From a virus, in the IMG/VR virus record IMGVR_UViG_3300033146_000857, positions 1 through 64,000 of that record: 64,000 nucleotides of DNA. One strand, written 5' to 3'. Each line of letters opens with the position of its first letter. Position 1 is the first letter of the stretch. A program made the position numbers and the translations under genes. Below are positions 24,914 through 33,990 of this stretch, in pieces. The notes under the pieces are model-generated. The model ran no database searches, was not told the origin of the DNA, and was given only the letters and a program-made list of their open reading frames with translations.

Positions 24914-25343
24914 TGATGGTATGGCTAGTCAGAGAATATACCTAGAATTACTAAAGGACGAAATGAAATTTGATATAAACTTTGTAGTGTCAGAATTTGT
25001 GGACACTAGAAAGGCTAGAAATTTTGTTGCCGCAAACCCTTCAGACTTATTTGCATGCTATAAGGCTGCTCCGTGGTTAATAGAGGTTAAATCAACTATC
25101 GATAGAGCTAGATTTCCTATGAAAAATATCAAAGGAACTCAATTTGGTATAGGACGTAGATATAGGTTATCTGGATGGAACTACATGTTTGTTATTCATC
25201 ATGTCTCTTGGGATACTTGGTATTTCGTACCCTTTGACTTTATGTATGAGAAGTCTACCTCTGGTATAAAGTCTTTAAAATGGGAAGACTTAAAGGTGTT
25301 CGCTAAGAACAAAGATCATAAATTTTGGAGTATACATGAGTGA
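24900..25343 (+). CDS. PD-(D/E)XK nuclease, Holliday-junction resolvase-like
   Basis: A 147-residue protein with the nuclease core NPSDLFACYKAAPWLIEVKS: Asp followed at about 15 residues by E-x-K. A following basic stretch and a GTQFGIGRRYRLSGWNYMFVIHH segment resemble RecU/Hjc-type resolvases that dock a Gln/Tyr helix next to the active site. In context with SbcCD-like proteins it likely processes recombination or packaging intermediates. Substrate specificity is inferred. Overlaps both neighbours (14 and 8 bases). Confidence 0.7.
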   Translation: MPKLNDGMASQRIYLELLKDEMKFDINFVVSEFVDTRKARNFVAANPSDLFACYKAAPWLIEVKSTIDRARFPMKNIKGTQFGIGRRYRLSGWNYMFVIHHVSWDTWYFVPFDFMYEKSTSGIKSLKWEDLKVFAKNKDHKFWSIHE

Positions 25344-26235
25344 AACAATTATTATAGGTGATTTACACCTAGACAAGATTAGAAAAGTGACTTACGGTGA
25401 GGCCTCTCTATGGAACGAGCGCCCTTTTAAACTACTGGAGACTATTATAAAAAAGGAGTCTCCAAAGAATATAATCTTTCTTGGTGATATCTTTGACAAG
25501 CATAAGCCAGATAGCCTATCAGTAGTGAAATTTTTAGCTTTACTGAAGGGGATTAATATCTTTATAGTCGAAGGTAATCATGATAGACCAAAAATGGAGC
25601 AAGACTACTGTTTTCAAGAACTAGACAAGTTGGGTAGCATAAACATAATCAGCCGTAATGAGATTAGTTGTTTTATGCCAAACTTTTATGGCCTTGGCTG
25701 GTGTGATACTCAAGAGATGTTTTTATCTAAGTTAGAACTAGTAGTTGATGAAATAGCTGAAGATAGTATTCTATGCTTGCACTGTAATCATAGCGATTGG
25801 CGTAATGAGATGGACAATTACATACCAAATAGTATAATAGAAAAACTTGATGATAAGGGCGTAACTATATTTGCTGGTCATGATCATAGTCATTTTGTAG
25901 CTAAAAATTTTATTAGTCTTGGTTCTATAATGCCTAATAACATAGGAGAACTAGGTGAGAAAAAGTATTGGACTATAAAAGATGGTCTAATTAATATAGA
26001 CCATAGAGTTGGAACTCACAAAGAAGACTTGGTACTACTACTTAGAGAAGAACCAGTTGGTATTATAGAGACAAAAGCCTACTACATAAAGTCTTCAGGA
26101 ACTATAGACACAGAAGATCTTAAGCTTCAGGCAAAGGACCTTCATGTAGACATTTTAGCTGATTTCAATAGAGAAGCTCAAAAAGCAGGCTATGACCTGG
26201 AGTACGTGTCAAAATTTCTAGGAGGAATAGCATGA
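25336..26235 (+). CDS. SbcD/Mre11-like nuclease subunit (T4 gp47-like)
   Basis: A 299-residue metallophosphoesterase. Metal-binding motifs are visible in order: GDLHLDK (Asp9, His11), FLGDIFDKH, EGNHDRP, LHCNHSD and GHDHSH. The partner ATPase follows with a 4-base overlap (ATGA). The complex resects and opens DNA ends for phage recombination-dependent replication. The C-terminal helices (about 250-299) would bind the coiled-coil base of the ATPase. Confidence 0.92.
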   Translation: MSETIIIGDLHLDKIRKVTYGEASLWNERPFKLLETIIKKESPKNIIFLGDIFDKHKPDSLSVVKFLALLKGINIFIVEGNHDRPKMEQDYCFQELDKLGSINIISRNEISCFMPNFYGLGWCDTQEMFLSKLELVVDEIAEDSILCLHCNHSDWRNEMDNYIPNSIIEKLDDKGVTIFAGHDHSHFVAKNFISLGSIMPNNIGELGEKKYWTIKDGLINIDHRVGTHKEDLVLLLREEPVGIIETKAYYIKSSGTIDTEDLKLQAKDLHVDILADFNREAQKAGYDLEYVSKFLGGIA

Positions 26236-28178
26236 TAAGTAGAGTAATACTAAGTAACTATAGATCTTATGAGTCTCTTGATAGAACTTTTAAAGATGAT
26301 CTTAATGTTATACAAGGCAGAAATGCCACAGGAAAGTCAACTATAGTTGAAGCTATAGGCTATGCCTTACAAGGGAGCTCCCTACAGAAAGGAACTGCTA
26401 CTTCTTGGATAAAAACAGGCTGTTCTGATGGCCTAGTTACTCTTTACATAGATGACTTTATTATTGCTAGAGGTAACAAGAAGCAACTGGTAAAGGACAT
26501 AGAAGGCAATATTCTAGCTCGTGGTCATACGGGCATAAATGAATGGGTACTAGGTCAATATGGCCTTATGCCAGAGTTATATAAAACGTCCTTTCATATT
26601 GCTCAAAAAGAAATAGCTTCATTTGCGGCTTTAGGTCCAATGGAGAAAACAAAAAGAGTAGAGAAACTTCTCAAACTTGACGTAATAGATAAAATTAAGA
26701 TTGCTGCTCTTTCAGATAGAAAAACCTTGGTCACAGCTGTTAGCCGTCTAGAGTCTAAGCTAGTAGACGTAAAGAGCTATACTGAAGAAGACTTAAAAGA
26801 CTATCAAGAACAATTAGAAAAGTCTAATGAAGATTTAAGCCTACTTAGAGGCAAAGAATTAGCTCAGGCTCAATTGGTGATTAAATATGAAAAAGAACTT
26901 GACTTATGGAATAAAAAAATATCTCTAAGACAACGTTTGATTGACCCTAAAGCAATTTTAGAAACTGTGGAAGATAGAATAGCAACCACCGAAGCCGGGA
27001 TAAAATCTAATGAAGCTCTAGAACAAAACTTGGCTTTATATAGGAAAAAACAACAGTTAGAGAATAAAATTGCTAACTTAGATATTAACAAAGAATATTT
27101 CACCATACGTATAGAAGATGCAATGGATCTTAAGAACAGTCTTGTTAAAAGCGATAATGCCAAAAAGATACTAACTGAAGACTATAGTACTTTTGATTAT
27201 AGTAAAATTGACTTTGATTTAACCAAAGAAGACATACTAGGCTTAGAAAAAGACCTTTATAGTCACACCCAAAACTTGGCTGATTTAGAGGCCCTTCCAA
27301 GTTGCTGTCCTACTTGTAAGCAGGACATGCCTGACATGTCAAAAGAGATACTCATTCTGGGTAAAAAGGTAGCTAAGAAGAGAAAAGACTTAGAGGCTAA
27401 GAAAACTATCCTAGCTGTTTCTAGCTTAAATAACCAGTTATACAAGGGTAAGCATACCCTAAAAGTAGTAGAATCTATGTTAGTATCTATAGTGAACAAA
27501 GAAACTTATCTTAGTCTACAAGAAATGACTGAGGTTACTGAGCCGGAAAAAAGTACTGTTAGTACTAGTTTTCTTAAAAGTCAATTAGTTGATCTTAAGT
27601 TTGATCTTGGTATGTTAGGACGACTAGACGAATATTCAGATGTAACTCAACCGGAGAAAGTTGCCTTTATAGATTATAAGCGTTCTATAAGAGTGCTCTC
27701 AGGTAAAATAGAATCTCTTAGAGTAGACGTAAGTACAATAGAAAACTCTTTAGCCGTTTTAGCTGAGTATAAAAAAGACTTAGACGCAACTTTAGAAGAA
27801 AAAGAAACTCTTGATGCGTTTATAAAATTTATTGGAGAATACAGAGCTGCCTTTAGTGCTAAGATAATACCAATGCTTGAGGAAAATGCAAATAAGATAA
27901 TAAATTATCTGTCTGATGGTAAGCTTAAAAAACTTAACCTAGACTCAAGCTATATAATTCAAGGATATGACTTATATAGTGGCTCTGAAGAGGACGCAGC
28001 CAATTTTGCTCTAAGATTGGCTATAGCTCAGATATCTCGTATAGGTAGTTATAACACTATAATACTAGACGAAATAGCTGCAAGTTATGACTCTGTAAGA
28101 GAAGACAGACTTCTTGAGGTCTTAAAGGCTACGGAAATGCAAATAATTTATATCTCTCATGGAGATATAAACTACTAA
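26232..28178 (+). CDS. SbcC/Rad50-like ATPase (T4 gp46-like)
   Basis: A 648-residue SMC-like protein. Walker A GRNATGKST (near 29-37), long coiled coils (about 155-340 and 370-540), zinc hook CPTC near residue 359, and a C-terminal Walker B TIILDEIAAS (near 609). The coiled-coil arms are short compared with bacterial SbcC but like T4 gp46. It is the last rightward gene; its stop overlaps the stop of the opposing gene at 28175-28178. Confidence 0.92.
   Translation: MISRVILSNYRSYESLDRTFKDDLNVIQGRNATGKSTIVEAIGYALQGSSLQKGTATSWIKTGCSDGLVTLYIDDFIIARGNKKQLVKDIEGNILARGHTGINEWVLGQYGLMPELYKTSFHIAQKEIASFAALGPMEKTKRVEKLLKLDVIDKIKIAALSDRKTLVTAVSRLESKLVDVKSYTEEDLKDYQEQLEKSNEDLSLLRGKELAQAQLVIKYEKELDLWNKKISLRQRLIDPKAILETVEDRIATTEAGIKSNEALEQNLALYRKKQQLENKIANLDINKEYFTIRIEDAMDLKNSLVKSDNAKKILTEDYSTFDYSKIDFDLTKEDILGLEKDLYSHTQNLADLEALPSCCPTCKQDMPDMSKEILILGKKVAKKRKDLEAKKTILAVSSLNNQLYKGKHTLKVVESMLVSIVNKETYLSLQEMTEVTEPEKSTVSTSFLKSQLVDLKFDLGMLGRLDEYSDVTQPEKVAFIDYKRSIRVLSGKIESLRVDVSTIENSLAVLAEYKKDLDATLEEKETLDAFIKFIGEYRAAFSAKIIPMLEENANKIINYLSDGKLKKLNLDSSYIIQGYDLYSGSEEDAANFALRLAIAQISRIGSYNTIILDEIAASYDSVREDRLLEVLKATEMQIIYISHGDINY
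28148..28170. terminator. possible bidirectional hairpin at the convergence point
   Basis: TTATATCTC, loop TCATG, GAGATATAA forms a perfect 9-bp stem within the last codons of the gp46-like gene. Read leftward it is followed by ATTATTT, a weak U-tract, so it could end the leftward late transcript. Read rightward there is no U-tract. AT-rich stem, so uncertain. Confidence 0.35.
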
Positions 28179-29467
28179 ACCTCTATAGGTATACTAGGGT
28201 CTAGATAACCTTGGTATACCGCGTATACATAGGCGTCTCCAGATATAAGCCACTTAACTTGCTCACTGTACAGATCATAGTTTTCTTGTAAAGCTAAAAC
28301 ATCTAACCCTTCTTTATATATACTAGGAATAAAATTATTTGTAAACTTAAAATACCTAGTTACTTTTATACTACTACTAGTAACATGAGTTTTTATAGTA
28401 ACATAAGAGCTAGGCTTAGTATAGAAATACCCGTTGTGCGTAGCCATCTTAACTGGTCTATCCCAGTCAAACTTTGTAGTTGTTAAAGAGGGCAAGATTG
28501 TTAATAGCACAGCTAGATCCAGCATACCTCCCCTGTAGGCCTGAGCTTGAGGCAGATCCATGTCTAGGTATTTTAAAGCTATAAAAGTGAATAAGTCTAC
28601 GGTCTTTGTTACATGCCCATCAGTATAGGCCTTTAGTTGTATATAGTCAAATAAGTTTAAAAGATTTATTCTCATACTACGTGGATGCTCTGAGTAGTCT
28701 GAAGGGAAATGTGCCACTATGGTTCCATTGTGTAATAGTTCAAACTCTTCCATAGAGCCTATACCTTGGTTAAAAAGGTAATAACCTTGTGAGTCAGTCT
28801 CTAGAATTTTTCCTAGGTCTAAGGGAGTTAGTAAGTAGTCTATGGCCTCTTCTGAAGCTATGATAGTTTCTGGAAAGTTTAAAAAATCTAGCGGGTGTTG
28901 CTTAGGTGTGTAACTTCCATCCTTGAGTATACACCCATACTCAGTACACACGTAGCCTGTTTCACAACCGTCAACTATGTTTGATACATCACCCATTGGG
29001 GCGTCTAGGCTTGAACCAGTACATGGATAAAGTTCCTCTCCTTTATAGATAAACTTTTCACAGAAAGACAGGGTTCTACCAAAGTCTTCTGGAAGGTTAT
29101 AGCAGGGGATAGAATCGCACTCTGTTAGATGTCTAAATGGAATTACTTGTTTCTTTGAATACTTTCCAGCTTTTAAAATTAGTTCTAACCCCGTAGTTCC
29201 TTTTATTAGAGCAAGTTCGGGTTTTAAGTCCGTCGCAGCCCCTAGTAGTTTAACTTTTCTTAGCCTAAAAGCACTATTAGACAAAGTTTGACTTATTGGA
29301 TCATAAGTAGTTTCAAAGAAAAAAGGGTTCCTTAGTATTAATAAATTTTTAACTCTGTCATAGCAGTCTACAATATCGGATAGAAACGTAGCATAAGTAA
29401 GCTTACACTGTTCTTGTTTTACAAGATCAAGTCCTGAGTAATTTGGCATTTTATTCCGGCTCCACAA
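28175..29467 (-). CDS. tail/receptor-region protein, unknown
   Basis: A 430-residue protein, last gene of the leftward arm, overlapping the preceding fibre gene by 17 bases. A Cys-rich middle part (near 130-180: SFCEKF, YPCTGSS, CETGYVCTEYGC) could form disulfides. Flanking regions are beta-rich. Some resemblance in style to the rightward Cys-motif family but no clear alignment. Probable tail-fibre accessory or receptor-binding protein by position only. Confidence 0.6.
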   Translation of the reverse strand: MWSRNKMPNYSGLDLVKQEQCKLTYATFLSDIVDCYDRVKNLLILRNPFFFETTYDPISQTLSNSAFRLRKVKLLGAATDLKPELALIKGTTGLELILKAGKYSKKQVIPFRHLTECDSIPCYNLPEDFGRTLSFCEKFIYKGEELYPCTGSSLDAPMGDVSNIVDGCETGYVCTEYGCILKDGSYTPKQHPLDFLNFPETIIASEEAIDYLLTPLDLGKILETDSQGYYLFNQGIGSMEEFELLHNGTIVAHFPSDYSEHPRSMRINLLNLFDYIQLKAYTDGHVTKTVDLFTFIALKYLDMDLPQAQAYRGGMLDLAVLLTILPSLTTTKFDWDRPVKMATHNGYFYTKPSSYVTIKTHVTSSSIKVTRYFKFTNNFIPSIYKEGLDVLALQENYDLYSEQVKWLISGDAYVYAVYQGYLDPSIPIEV

Positions 29468-30584
29468 TAGTTACATTATTATTATCAAATAACGGTTTAA
29501 GGTCTAGAGGTGTTAGCACGTCTGACCCGTCGTAGTTTACTAGACCAAGTAGTTTAGTTCTTTCATCAGGCTTAAGCCCATTATACAGACTTAACAGTTT
29601 GGTTCTTTCATCAGCTAATAGTCCATTTAGTAGACTGAACAATTTAACCCTTTCATCAGCTTTTAACCCTGTAGGTGTGGAAGTATCTAAAGACATTAAG
29701 TGGGCTCTCTCAGTAGGAGTTAAGCCTGGAGCACTGGTTAAAGTTCTGTCAGAATGATCCCATATTTTAGAGACTAACTTTGTTAAGCAGCTTGGTACCA
29801 CTTGTGTAGCTATTTGTTCCATTATGTACCCCTCAGTAGCATAGCCTACTTCTACGTATCTACCAGTAGACCCTGGAGCACTTCCTTGAGCAAAACCTGG
29901 AGCTACATAGCCTACTTCTACGTAATTTCCTATAGGTAGTCCTACGTAACCTGGAGCTGTATACCCTTCTAGTCCATAAGTTTCAACACTACCAGAGCCC
30001 ACGTAACCTGGATCTACGTAGCCTGGAGATAAGTATAGTATTTCATTTACTGTACCTTCAATTATTTTATCCTCACATAACTCTTTCACTATATCAGCTG
30101 CTGACGGTAAGCTTAGTAATTTATCTTTTTCATCTTCAGTTAACCCAGAACCACTCTGGTTTGTAAGACTCATAAGTTTTGTATGTTCTTCAGAAGTCAG
30201 TCCAGAACCCACACCAGTACCACCTGATACTATAGTAGTTTCAGACTTGATAGGTAGGACTGAATTTATGGTTATCCTAAACATACCAATAGTATCAACG
30301 AACACTTCAGATTGATCTTCTGTGAGCAATGTTCCAATAACATTGAGTTTATGATTAGCTTCTTGAGGACGAACTCTCCAGCCATTTGTTAGAAAGTAAT
30401 AGGCTGTGATAAAAGTATCTTCTAGAATAGGATTTCCGCCGACTATAGAAAAAGCGTCTAAGTATTTTGCATTATCTGACTGCACCATCCAATGTTTCCA
30501 TAGGCTATATAGCTTTTTAACATCAAGCTCTACAGTACCAGGGTTACATAGGATTAACTTATTTGCTCCATCAAAAGTTACCAT
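29451..30584 (-). CDS. tail fibre-like protein with two repeat classes
   Basis: A 377-residue protein. The N-terminal part (about 1-110) is unique. A central section repeats PGYV-type units (PGYVDPGYVGSGS, TAPGYVG, VEVGYVAPGF), and both ends of it carry copies of a GL-(T/K)-x-x-E-(R/E)-x-K-L-x-S-L motif, six in all, similar to the short helical repeats of phage tail fibres. These give an elongated, probably trimeric stalk. It sits between two other fibre-region genes. Confidence 0.65.
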   Translation of the reverse strand: MVTFDGANKLILCNPGTVELDVKKLYSLWKHWMVQSDNAKYLDAFSIVGGNPILEDTFITAYYFLTNGWRVRPQEANHKLNVIGTLLTEDQSEVFVDTIGMFRITINSVLPIKSETTIVSGGTGVGSGLTSEEHTKLMSLTNQSGSGLTEDEKDKLLSLPSAADIVKELCEDKIIEGTVNEILYLSPGYVDPGYVGSGSVETYGLEGYTAPGYVGLPIGNYVEVGYVAPGFAQGSAPGSTGRYVEVGYATEGYIMEQIATQVVPSCLTKLVSKIWDHSDRTLTSAPGLTPTERAHLMSLDTSTPTGLKADERVKLFSLLNGLLADERTKLLSLYNGLKPDERTKLLGLVNYDGSDVLTPLDLKPLFDNNNVTIVEPE

Positions 30585-30592
30585 CTAAGAAC

Positions 30593-30754
30593 CTATATGA
30601 TTACACGATGGCCATTTTTAGCGTAGACCTTTTTACCGTTTTTGCCCTTTAAGTGTACATACCCATCTGCAAGAAGTTTTTCTTCTAAGTTCAAAACCGG
30701 TGGGTCTATTTCTTTTTTCTTAGTCTTAAATAGTTTAGTAATAAAATTTATCAT
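30593..30754 (-). CDS. small basic protein (53 residues)
   Basis: Starts MINFITKLFKTKKKE and ends KNGHRVII. Its ATG overlaps the stop of the upstream 160-residue gene (ATGA), and it ends 8 bases before the next gene, so it fits the operon exactly. The C-terminal half is beta with GKNGKKVYAKNG turns. Function unknown. Confidence 0.7.
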   Translation of the reverse strand: MINFITKLFKTKKKEIDPPVLNLEEKLLADGYVHLKGKNGKKVYAKNGHRVII

Positions 30755-31233
30755 ATGTTTCTCCCAGATTTGTCTATTCTAGAGTAGCTTCCAGCTGTCA
30801 TTAGTTGTAAAGACCCCTGAGAAAAATTCCACTCATCTTTAAAAGTAAAAAGTTTAAGTTCTTGGTTATATTCAAAAGGAAGGCTAACTTTCATTAGCTT
30901 ACCAGCTAAATTCCATTCGCTCTTAAGCACGTTGAAAAGTTCTTCGTAAGTACATTTTATGCCTATTAATATTTCCTTTGTCTCAAAAAAGATCTCTAAA
31001 TTCTTATTTATAACTAGAGAAGGCACTTTAGTCTCTTCAGGTGTTATATCTTGTAAAGTTAGACACCAGTCTGGATTAACTAGGACTAGAATTGGTCCAT
31101 TTTGAGTTATACTAAAGGTTCCTCCAAGAACCTTAATCTCAGTTCCTATAGAGTCATCTTCTAAAACTAAGTTTATTTCAATGCCCATAAGCTCTTGTCT
31201 ACTTGATCCTTGCACTTTATATTTTCTATTCAC
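30751..31233 (-). CDS. hypothetical fibre-region protein
   Basis: A 160-residue beta-rich protein with AAAGGAG upstream. No signal peptide. No family recognised. A possible late-type promoter (31258-31267) lies just ahead. Presumed fibre accessory or chaperone from its position. Confidence 0.6.
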   Translation of the reverse strand: MNRKYKVQGSSRQELMGIEINLVLEDDSIGTEIKVLGGTFSITQNGPILVLVNPDWCLTLQDITPEETKVPSLVINKNLEIFFETKEILIGIKCTYEELFNVLKSEWNLAGKLMKVSLPFEYNQELKLFTFKDEWNFSQGSLQLMTAGSYSRIDKSGRNI

Positions 31234-31257
31234 CTAAGCTCCTTTAAGATTAAACAC

Positions 31258-31267
31258 TATTTATATC
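31258..31267 (-). promoter_or_regulatory. possible late promoter, GATATAAATA
   Basis: On the minus strand GATATAAATA lies 25 bases before the 31233 start. TATAAATA equals the T4 late promoter core. A similar GATATAAAT occurs before the gene at 38627. No ACTT block is present. Confidence 0.45.
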
Positions 31268-31299
31268 TAACACCTATAGAAGCTTTTGGTTACCTACTG

Positions 31300-33978
31300 C
31301 TAAGCTGGATTACTATAGCTATAGTCTTTTTCCTGAGTTATGGGTATAAGAGTATCTCCTGAAGTTTGAATATCATAAATCTGTAATAGCTTATAGTTAT
31401 CAGCTATGACCACTAGGTCTATGCTTAAGGCTAAAATTGAGAAACCATAGCTCCCTGAGCTACTCTCTGTACTAGATAATAAATCACCGGTTAAGTGGTC
31501 AAAAGCTACTATTTTAGACCCCTCGGCTGCTCCTGTTATTACTATGTGTTTATAATCTTTAACCAAGATAGTTCCTCCATAAGGAGCTGAACATTTTGAT
31601 AATTTACAGTCACTACCATTAGTATTAAGCAATGTTAGTTGTCCAGACTTAGCTGTAGATTGTATATGTATTGAACAACGGTCATCAAAAGTTATCCCAC
31701 CAAGACTAAGACTAAAATTAGCCTTATCTAGGCACTTTGGAATAGTTAATGCCAACACTTCATCAGAATAACCTTTTGCACCAAGAGTGTCTAACTGGGC
31801 TTGTAACTCAGCTTCTGTACCGGCTGTTAGGCTATCTAGGGTCTTTGCGCCTTTTTCAAAAAGTTCAACTCTGATAGTCTCAGCGCTTAAAGGTGCTCCA
31901 CCGCCTATTTCTGACCAAGTAGCAAAATGGCTTATTAACGTTCCAGGAGCCCCTGGATAAGCTATGTCTGTTCCACCTGTATCTAGGCTACTATCTGGTT
32001 TACCGTAAGACCAGTTACCTGAGTGTAACGACATATTAGCATCTGTGATTGGATTGCCATCTGTTTTAACTACCTCTAGTCCGTCTATAAACATAGTAAA
32101 TCTGCCTTCACCACTAGAGTCTTCATATTTTAGTATTACATGGTAGGGCCTATTAATGCTTAGTTTTATATCAGAGTAAGCTTGGACCTTAAAGTCTGGC
32201 GTACCACTAGAATCAGCTATGTTACCTAAGAGAGTATTTCCAAAGCCAACAACCATATAAATGTTATTAATTCCCCCGCCCTCCTCATAGATACCAGAAG
32301 GAACCAAATGAACCCTGTCTAGTTGTATCCATCCGCCTACGTATCTTTTAGCATGTTTGTTTGTAATATTAGTATAATCTGAGTCACTCATGACTATCCT
32401 TGAGTTATTATCATTAACAGACCAACTGTGCGTAGAAGATAAAGCTATTGGAGTAGCTTTAAAACTAACTGATCCAGTTGTTGATTGACTATTGGCATTA
32501 GCCTCTCCCATTACATCTACATAGGTATTATTAAAAGTATGGTATATGTCTGGGTTAAGATTTTTGATTAACAGATCATAGGCTACGGCACCAATGGTTA
32601 CTTTAAAACTACTAGAACGATTGCCTAAGTCATCAGTAATGAATATATACCCAAAGCCATTGGCTATCCCAGTTAAGTCTACGTTAAATACTATGGCTAT
32701 GTCAGTCCAGTTAGTTGTTACTTGAGTAACTTTGGTAGCACTAGCATAGTTCATTGAATCAGCTAGTTCTATTTTGCCAGTTCCTTTTAGAGCTCCAAAA
32801 CCTGTGCCGTTTATTTTCTCATTAGTATCTCCTGTATCAAGTTGTGTGTCATTATCTAGACTAGATATTTTTACCGAAGATACAAAAAAGTTTATTATTT
32901 GAGCCCTACTCTGAACGGTATTTCCTGTTCTATGGGCCCACACATTGGCTTGAGTAAGTGAATTTAACTTTATATTTCCCCAACCTCTACCATAGGCTGT
33001 ACCATTACCACTAGAGTTTCTACTTAGTATTGGTAAAGACTGTCCTAGGTCTGATAGTCCAGCTGTAGATATGTCTAAGTCTGTGCTTATAGCTCCAGCA
33101 TCGTTTATTACATGTCTGGTCACAGATATGTCTGTGTGTTCTACTATATGAACAAGATGATTACCAGAGTCATCTCCAGAGGTTATGCTATCAACATGGT
33201 CTGAATGAAATTTAAACGTAACCGTGCTAAGATCTTTAGGATAGTATACTGCTGAAGTATCTGATATTGCATCATCTACACCGTTTGCATTGTTAGCTTT
33301 GAACTGATGAACTATAAAAGCTTTATCCCAAGTAGTCACAGACTTACTAGTTCCACCAAGACCATCTGCGGCTGTTCTTAGGTTAATATCTCCTGTGTCA
33401 CTGTTATCCTTAACTAGACCATGTCCTATGCTCCAGTTAGACCCAGTAAACTCCACTACGGAGACAAACACTTTGACAGTGTTATTAGAAGCGCTACCTC
33501 TTTTTACATTTAGAGTACCATTAGTCATCCAGGCCATAGCTGTTCCACTGTCAGCACCATCTACTGTTGAGTTACTATGCACACCAGTTATGAAAGGTAC
33601 ACAGTTGTCTATGTTAGATATGCCACTAACGGCTTGAGTCTGTGACTCAGAGGACAAATCTAGTTCATAGGTGCCTCTAACTATAAATTCATCTAGGCCA
33701 CTAGCCGTCCCTGTATATTCTAGTATGGCCCACGGTATAGTCTGACTCTTAGTTGCTAACTGCTTTTTGGCTACCACTGTTGTACTGTTTAGTATTTCAA
33801 TACTACCAGACATTTCAGCTACATCTTGGTTACCACTGTCACCAACTGGTCCCCCACCCATGTATCTATTATTAAGGTTTACTACAAAAGCTTTTGTAAG
33901 ATCAACGGTTGTTATGGTAGTATTGTCTGTTAAGCCTGTAAAAGTGCTCTCACCGTGCTGGATTTTTATAAATGACAC
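31300..33978 (-). CDS. modular adhesin with LamG-like domain
   Basis: An 892-residue virion protein. Residues about 1-370 hold tandem beta modules with recurring VKRG and KAFIVH elements; 370-460 resembles an IPT/TIG Ig fold (KINGTGFGALKGTGKIEL); 465-700 is a LamG/concanavalin-like domain (HTFNNTYVD, RYVGGWIQLDR, RPYHVILKYEDSSG, FTMFIDGLEVV); then a beta-rich end finishing YSYSNPA. The LamG and C-terminal modules are paralogous to those of the next upstream protein. Likely side fibre or receptor-binding adhesin; LamG folds often bind glycans. Confidence 0.75.
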   Translation of the reverse strand: MSFIKIQHGESTFTGLTDNTTITTVDLTKAFVVNLNNRYMGGGPVGDSGNQDVAEMSGSIEILNSTTVVAKKQLATKSQTIPWAILEYTGTASGLDEFIVRGTYELDLSSESQTQAVSGISNIDNCVPFITGVHSNSTVDGADSGTAMAWMTNGTLNVKRGSASNNTVKVFVSVVEFTGSNWSIGHGLVKDNSDTGDINLRTAADGLGGTSKSVTTWDKAFIVHQFKANNANGVDDAISDTSAVYYPKDLSTVTFKFHSDHVDSITSGDDSGNHLVHIVEHTDISVTRHVINDAGAISTDLDISTAGLSDLGQSLPILSRNSSGNGTAYGRGWGNIKLNSLTQANVWAHRTGNTVQSRAQIINFFVSSVKISSLDNDTQLDTGDTNEKINGTGFGALKGTGKIELADSMNYASATKVTQVTTNWTDIAIVFNVDLTGIANGFGYIFITDDLGNRSSSFKVTIGAVAYDLLIKNLNPDIYHTFNNTYVDVMGEANANSQSTTGSVSFKATPIALSSTHSWSVNDNNSRIVMSDSDYTNITNKHAKRYVGGWIQLDRVHLVPSGIYEEGGGINNIYMVVGFGNTLLGNIADSSGTPDFKVQAYSDIKLSINRPYHVILKYEDSSGEGRFTMFIDGLEVVKTDGNPITDANMSLHSGNWSYGKPDSSLDTGGTDIAYPGAPGTLISHFATWSEIGGGAPLSAETIRVELFEKGAKTLDSLTAGTEAELQAQLDTLGAKGYSDEVLALTIPKCLDKANFSLSLGGITFDDRCSIHIQSTAKSGQLTLLNTNGSDCKLSKCSAPYGGTILVKDYKHIVITGAAEGSKIVAFDHLTGDLLSSTESSSGSYGFSILALSIDLVVIADNYKLLQIYDIQTSGDTLIPITQEKDYSYSNPA

Positions 33979-33990
33979 TGTTTAGTCCTT

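Noticed and set aside
30406-30588. Plus-strand 60-residue reading opposite the fibre gene start
   Set aside because: Antisense to the N-terminus of the 377-residue gene, no ribosome binding site, and isolated on the wrong strand of a uniform leftward arm.
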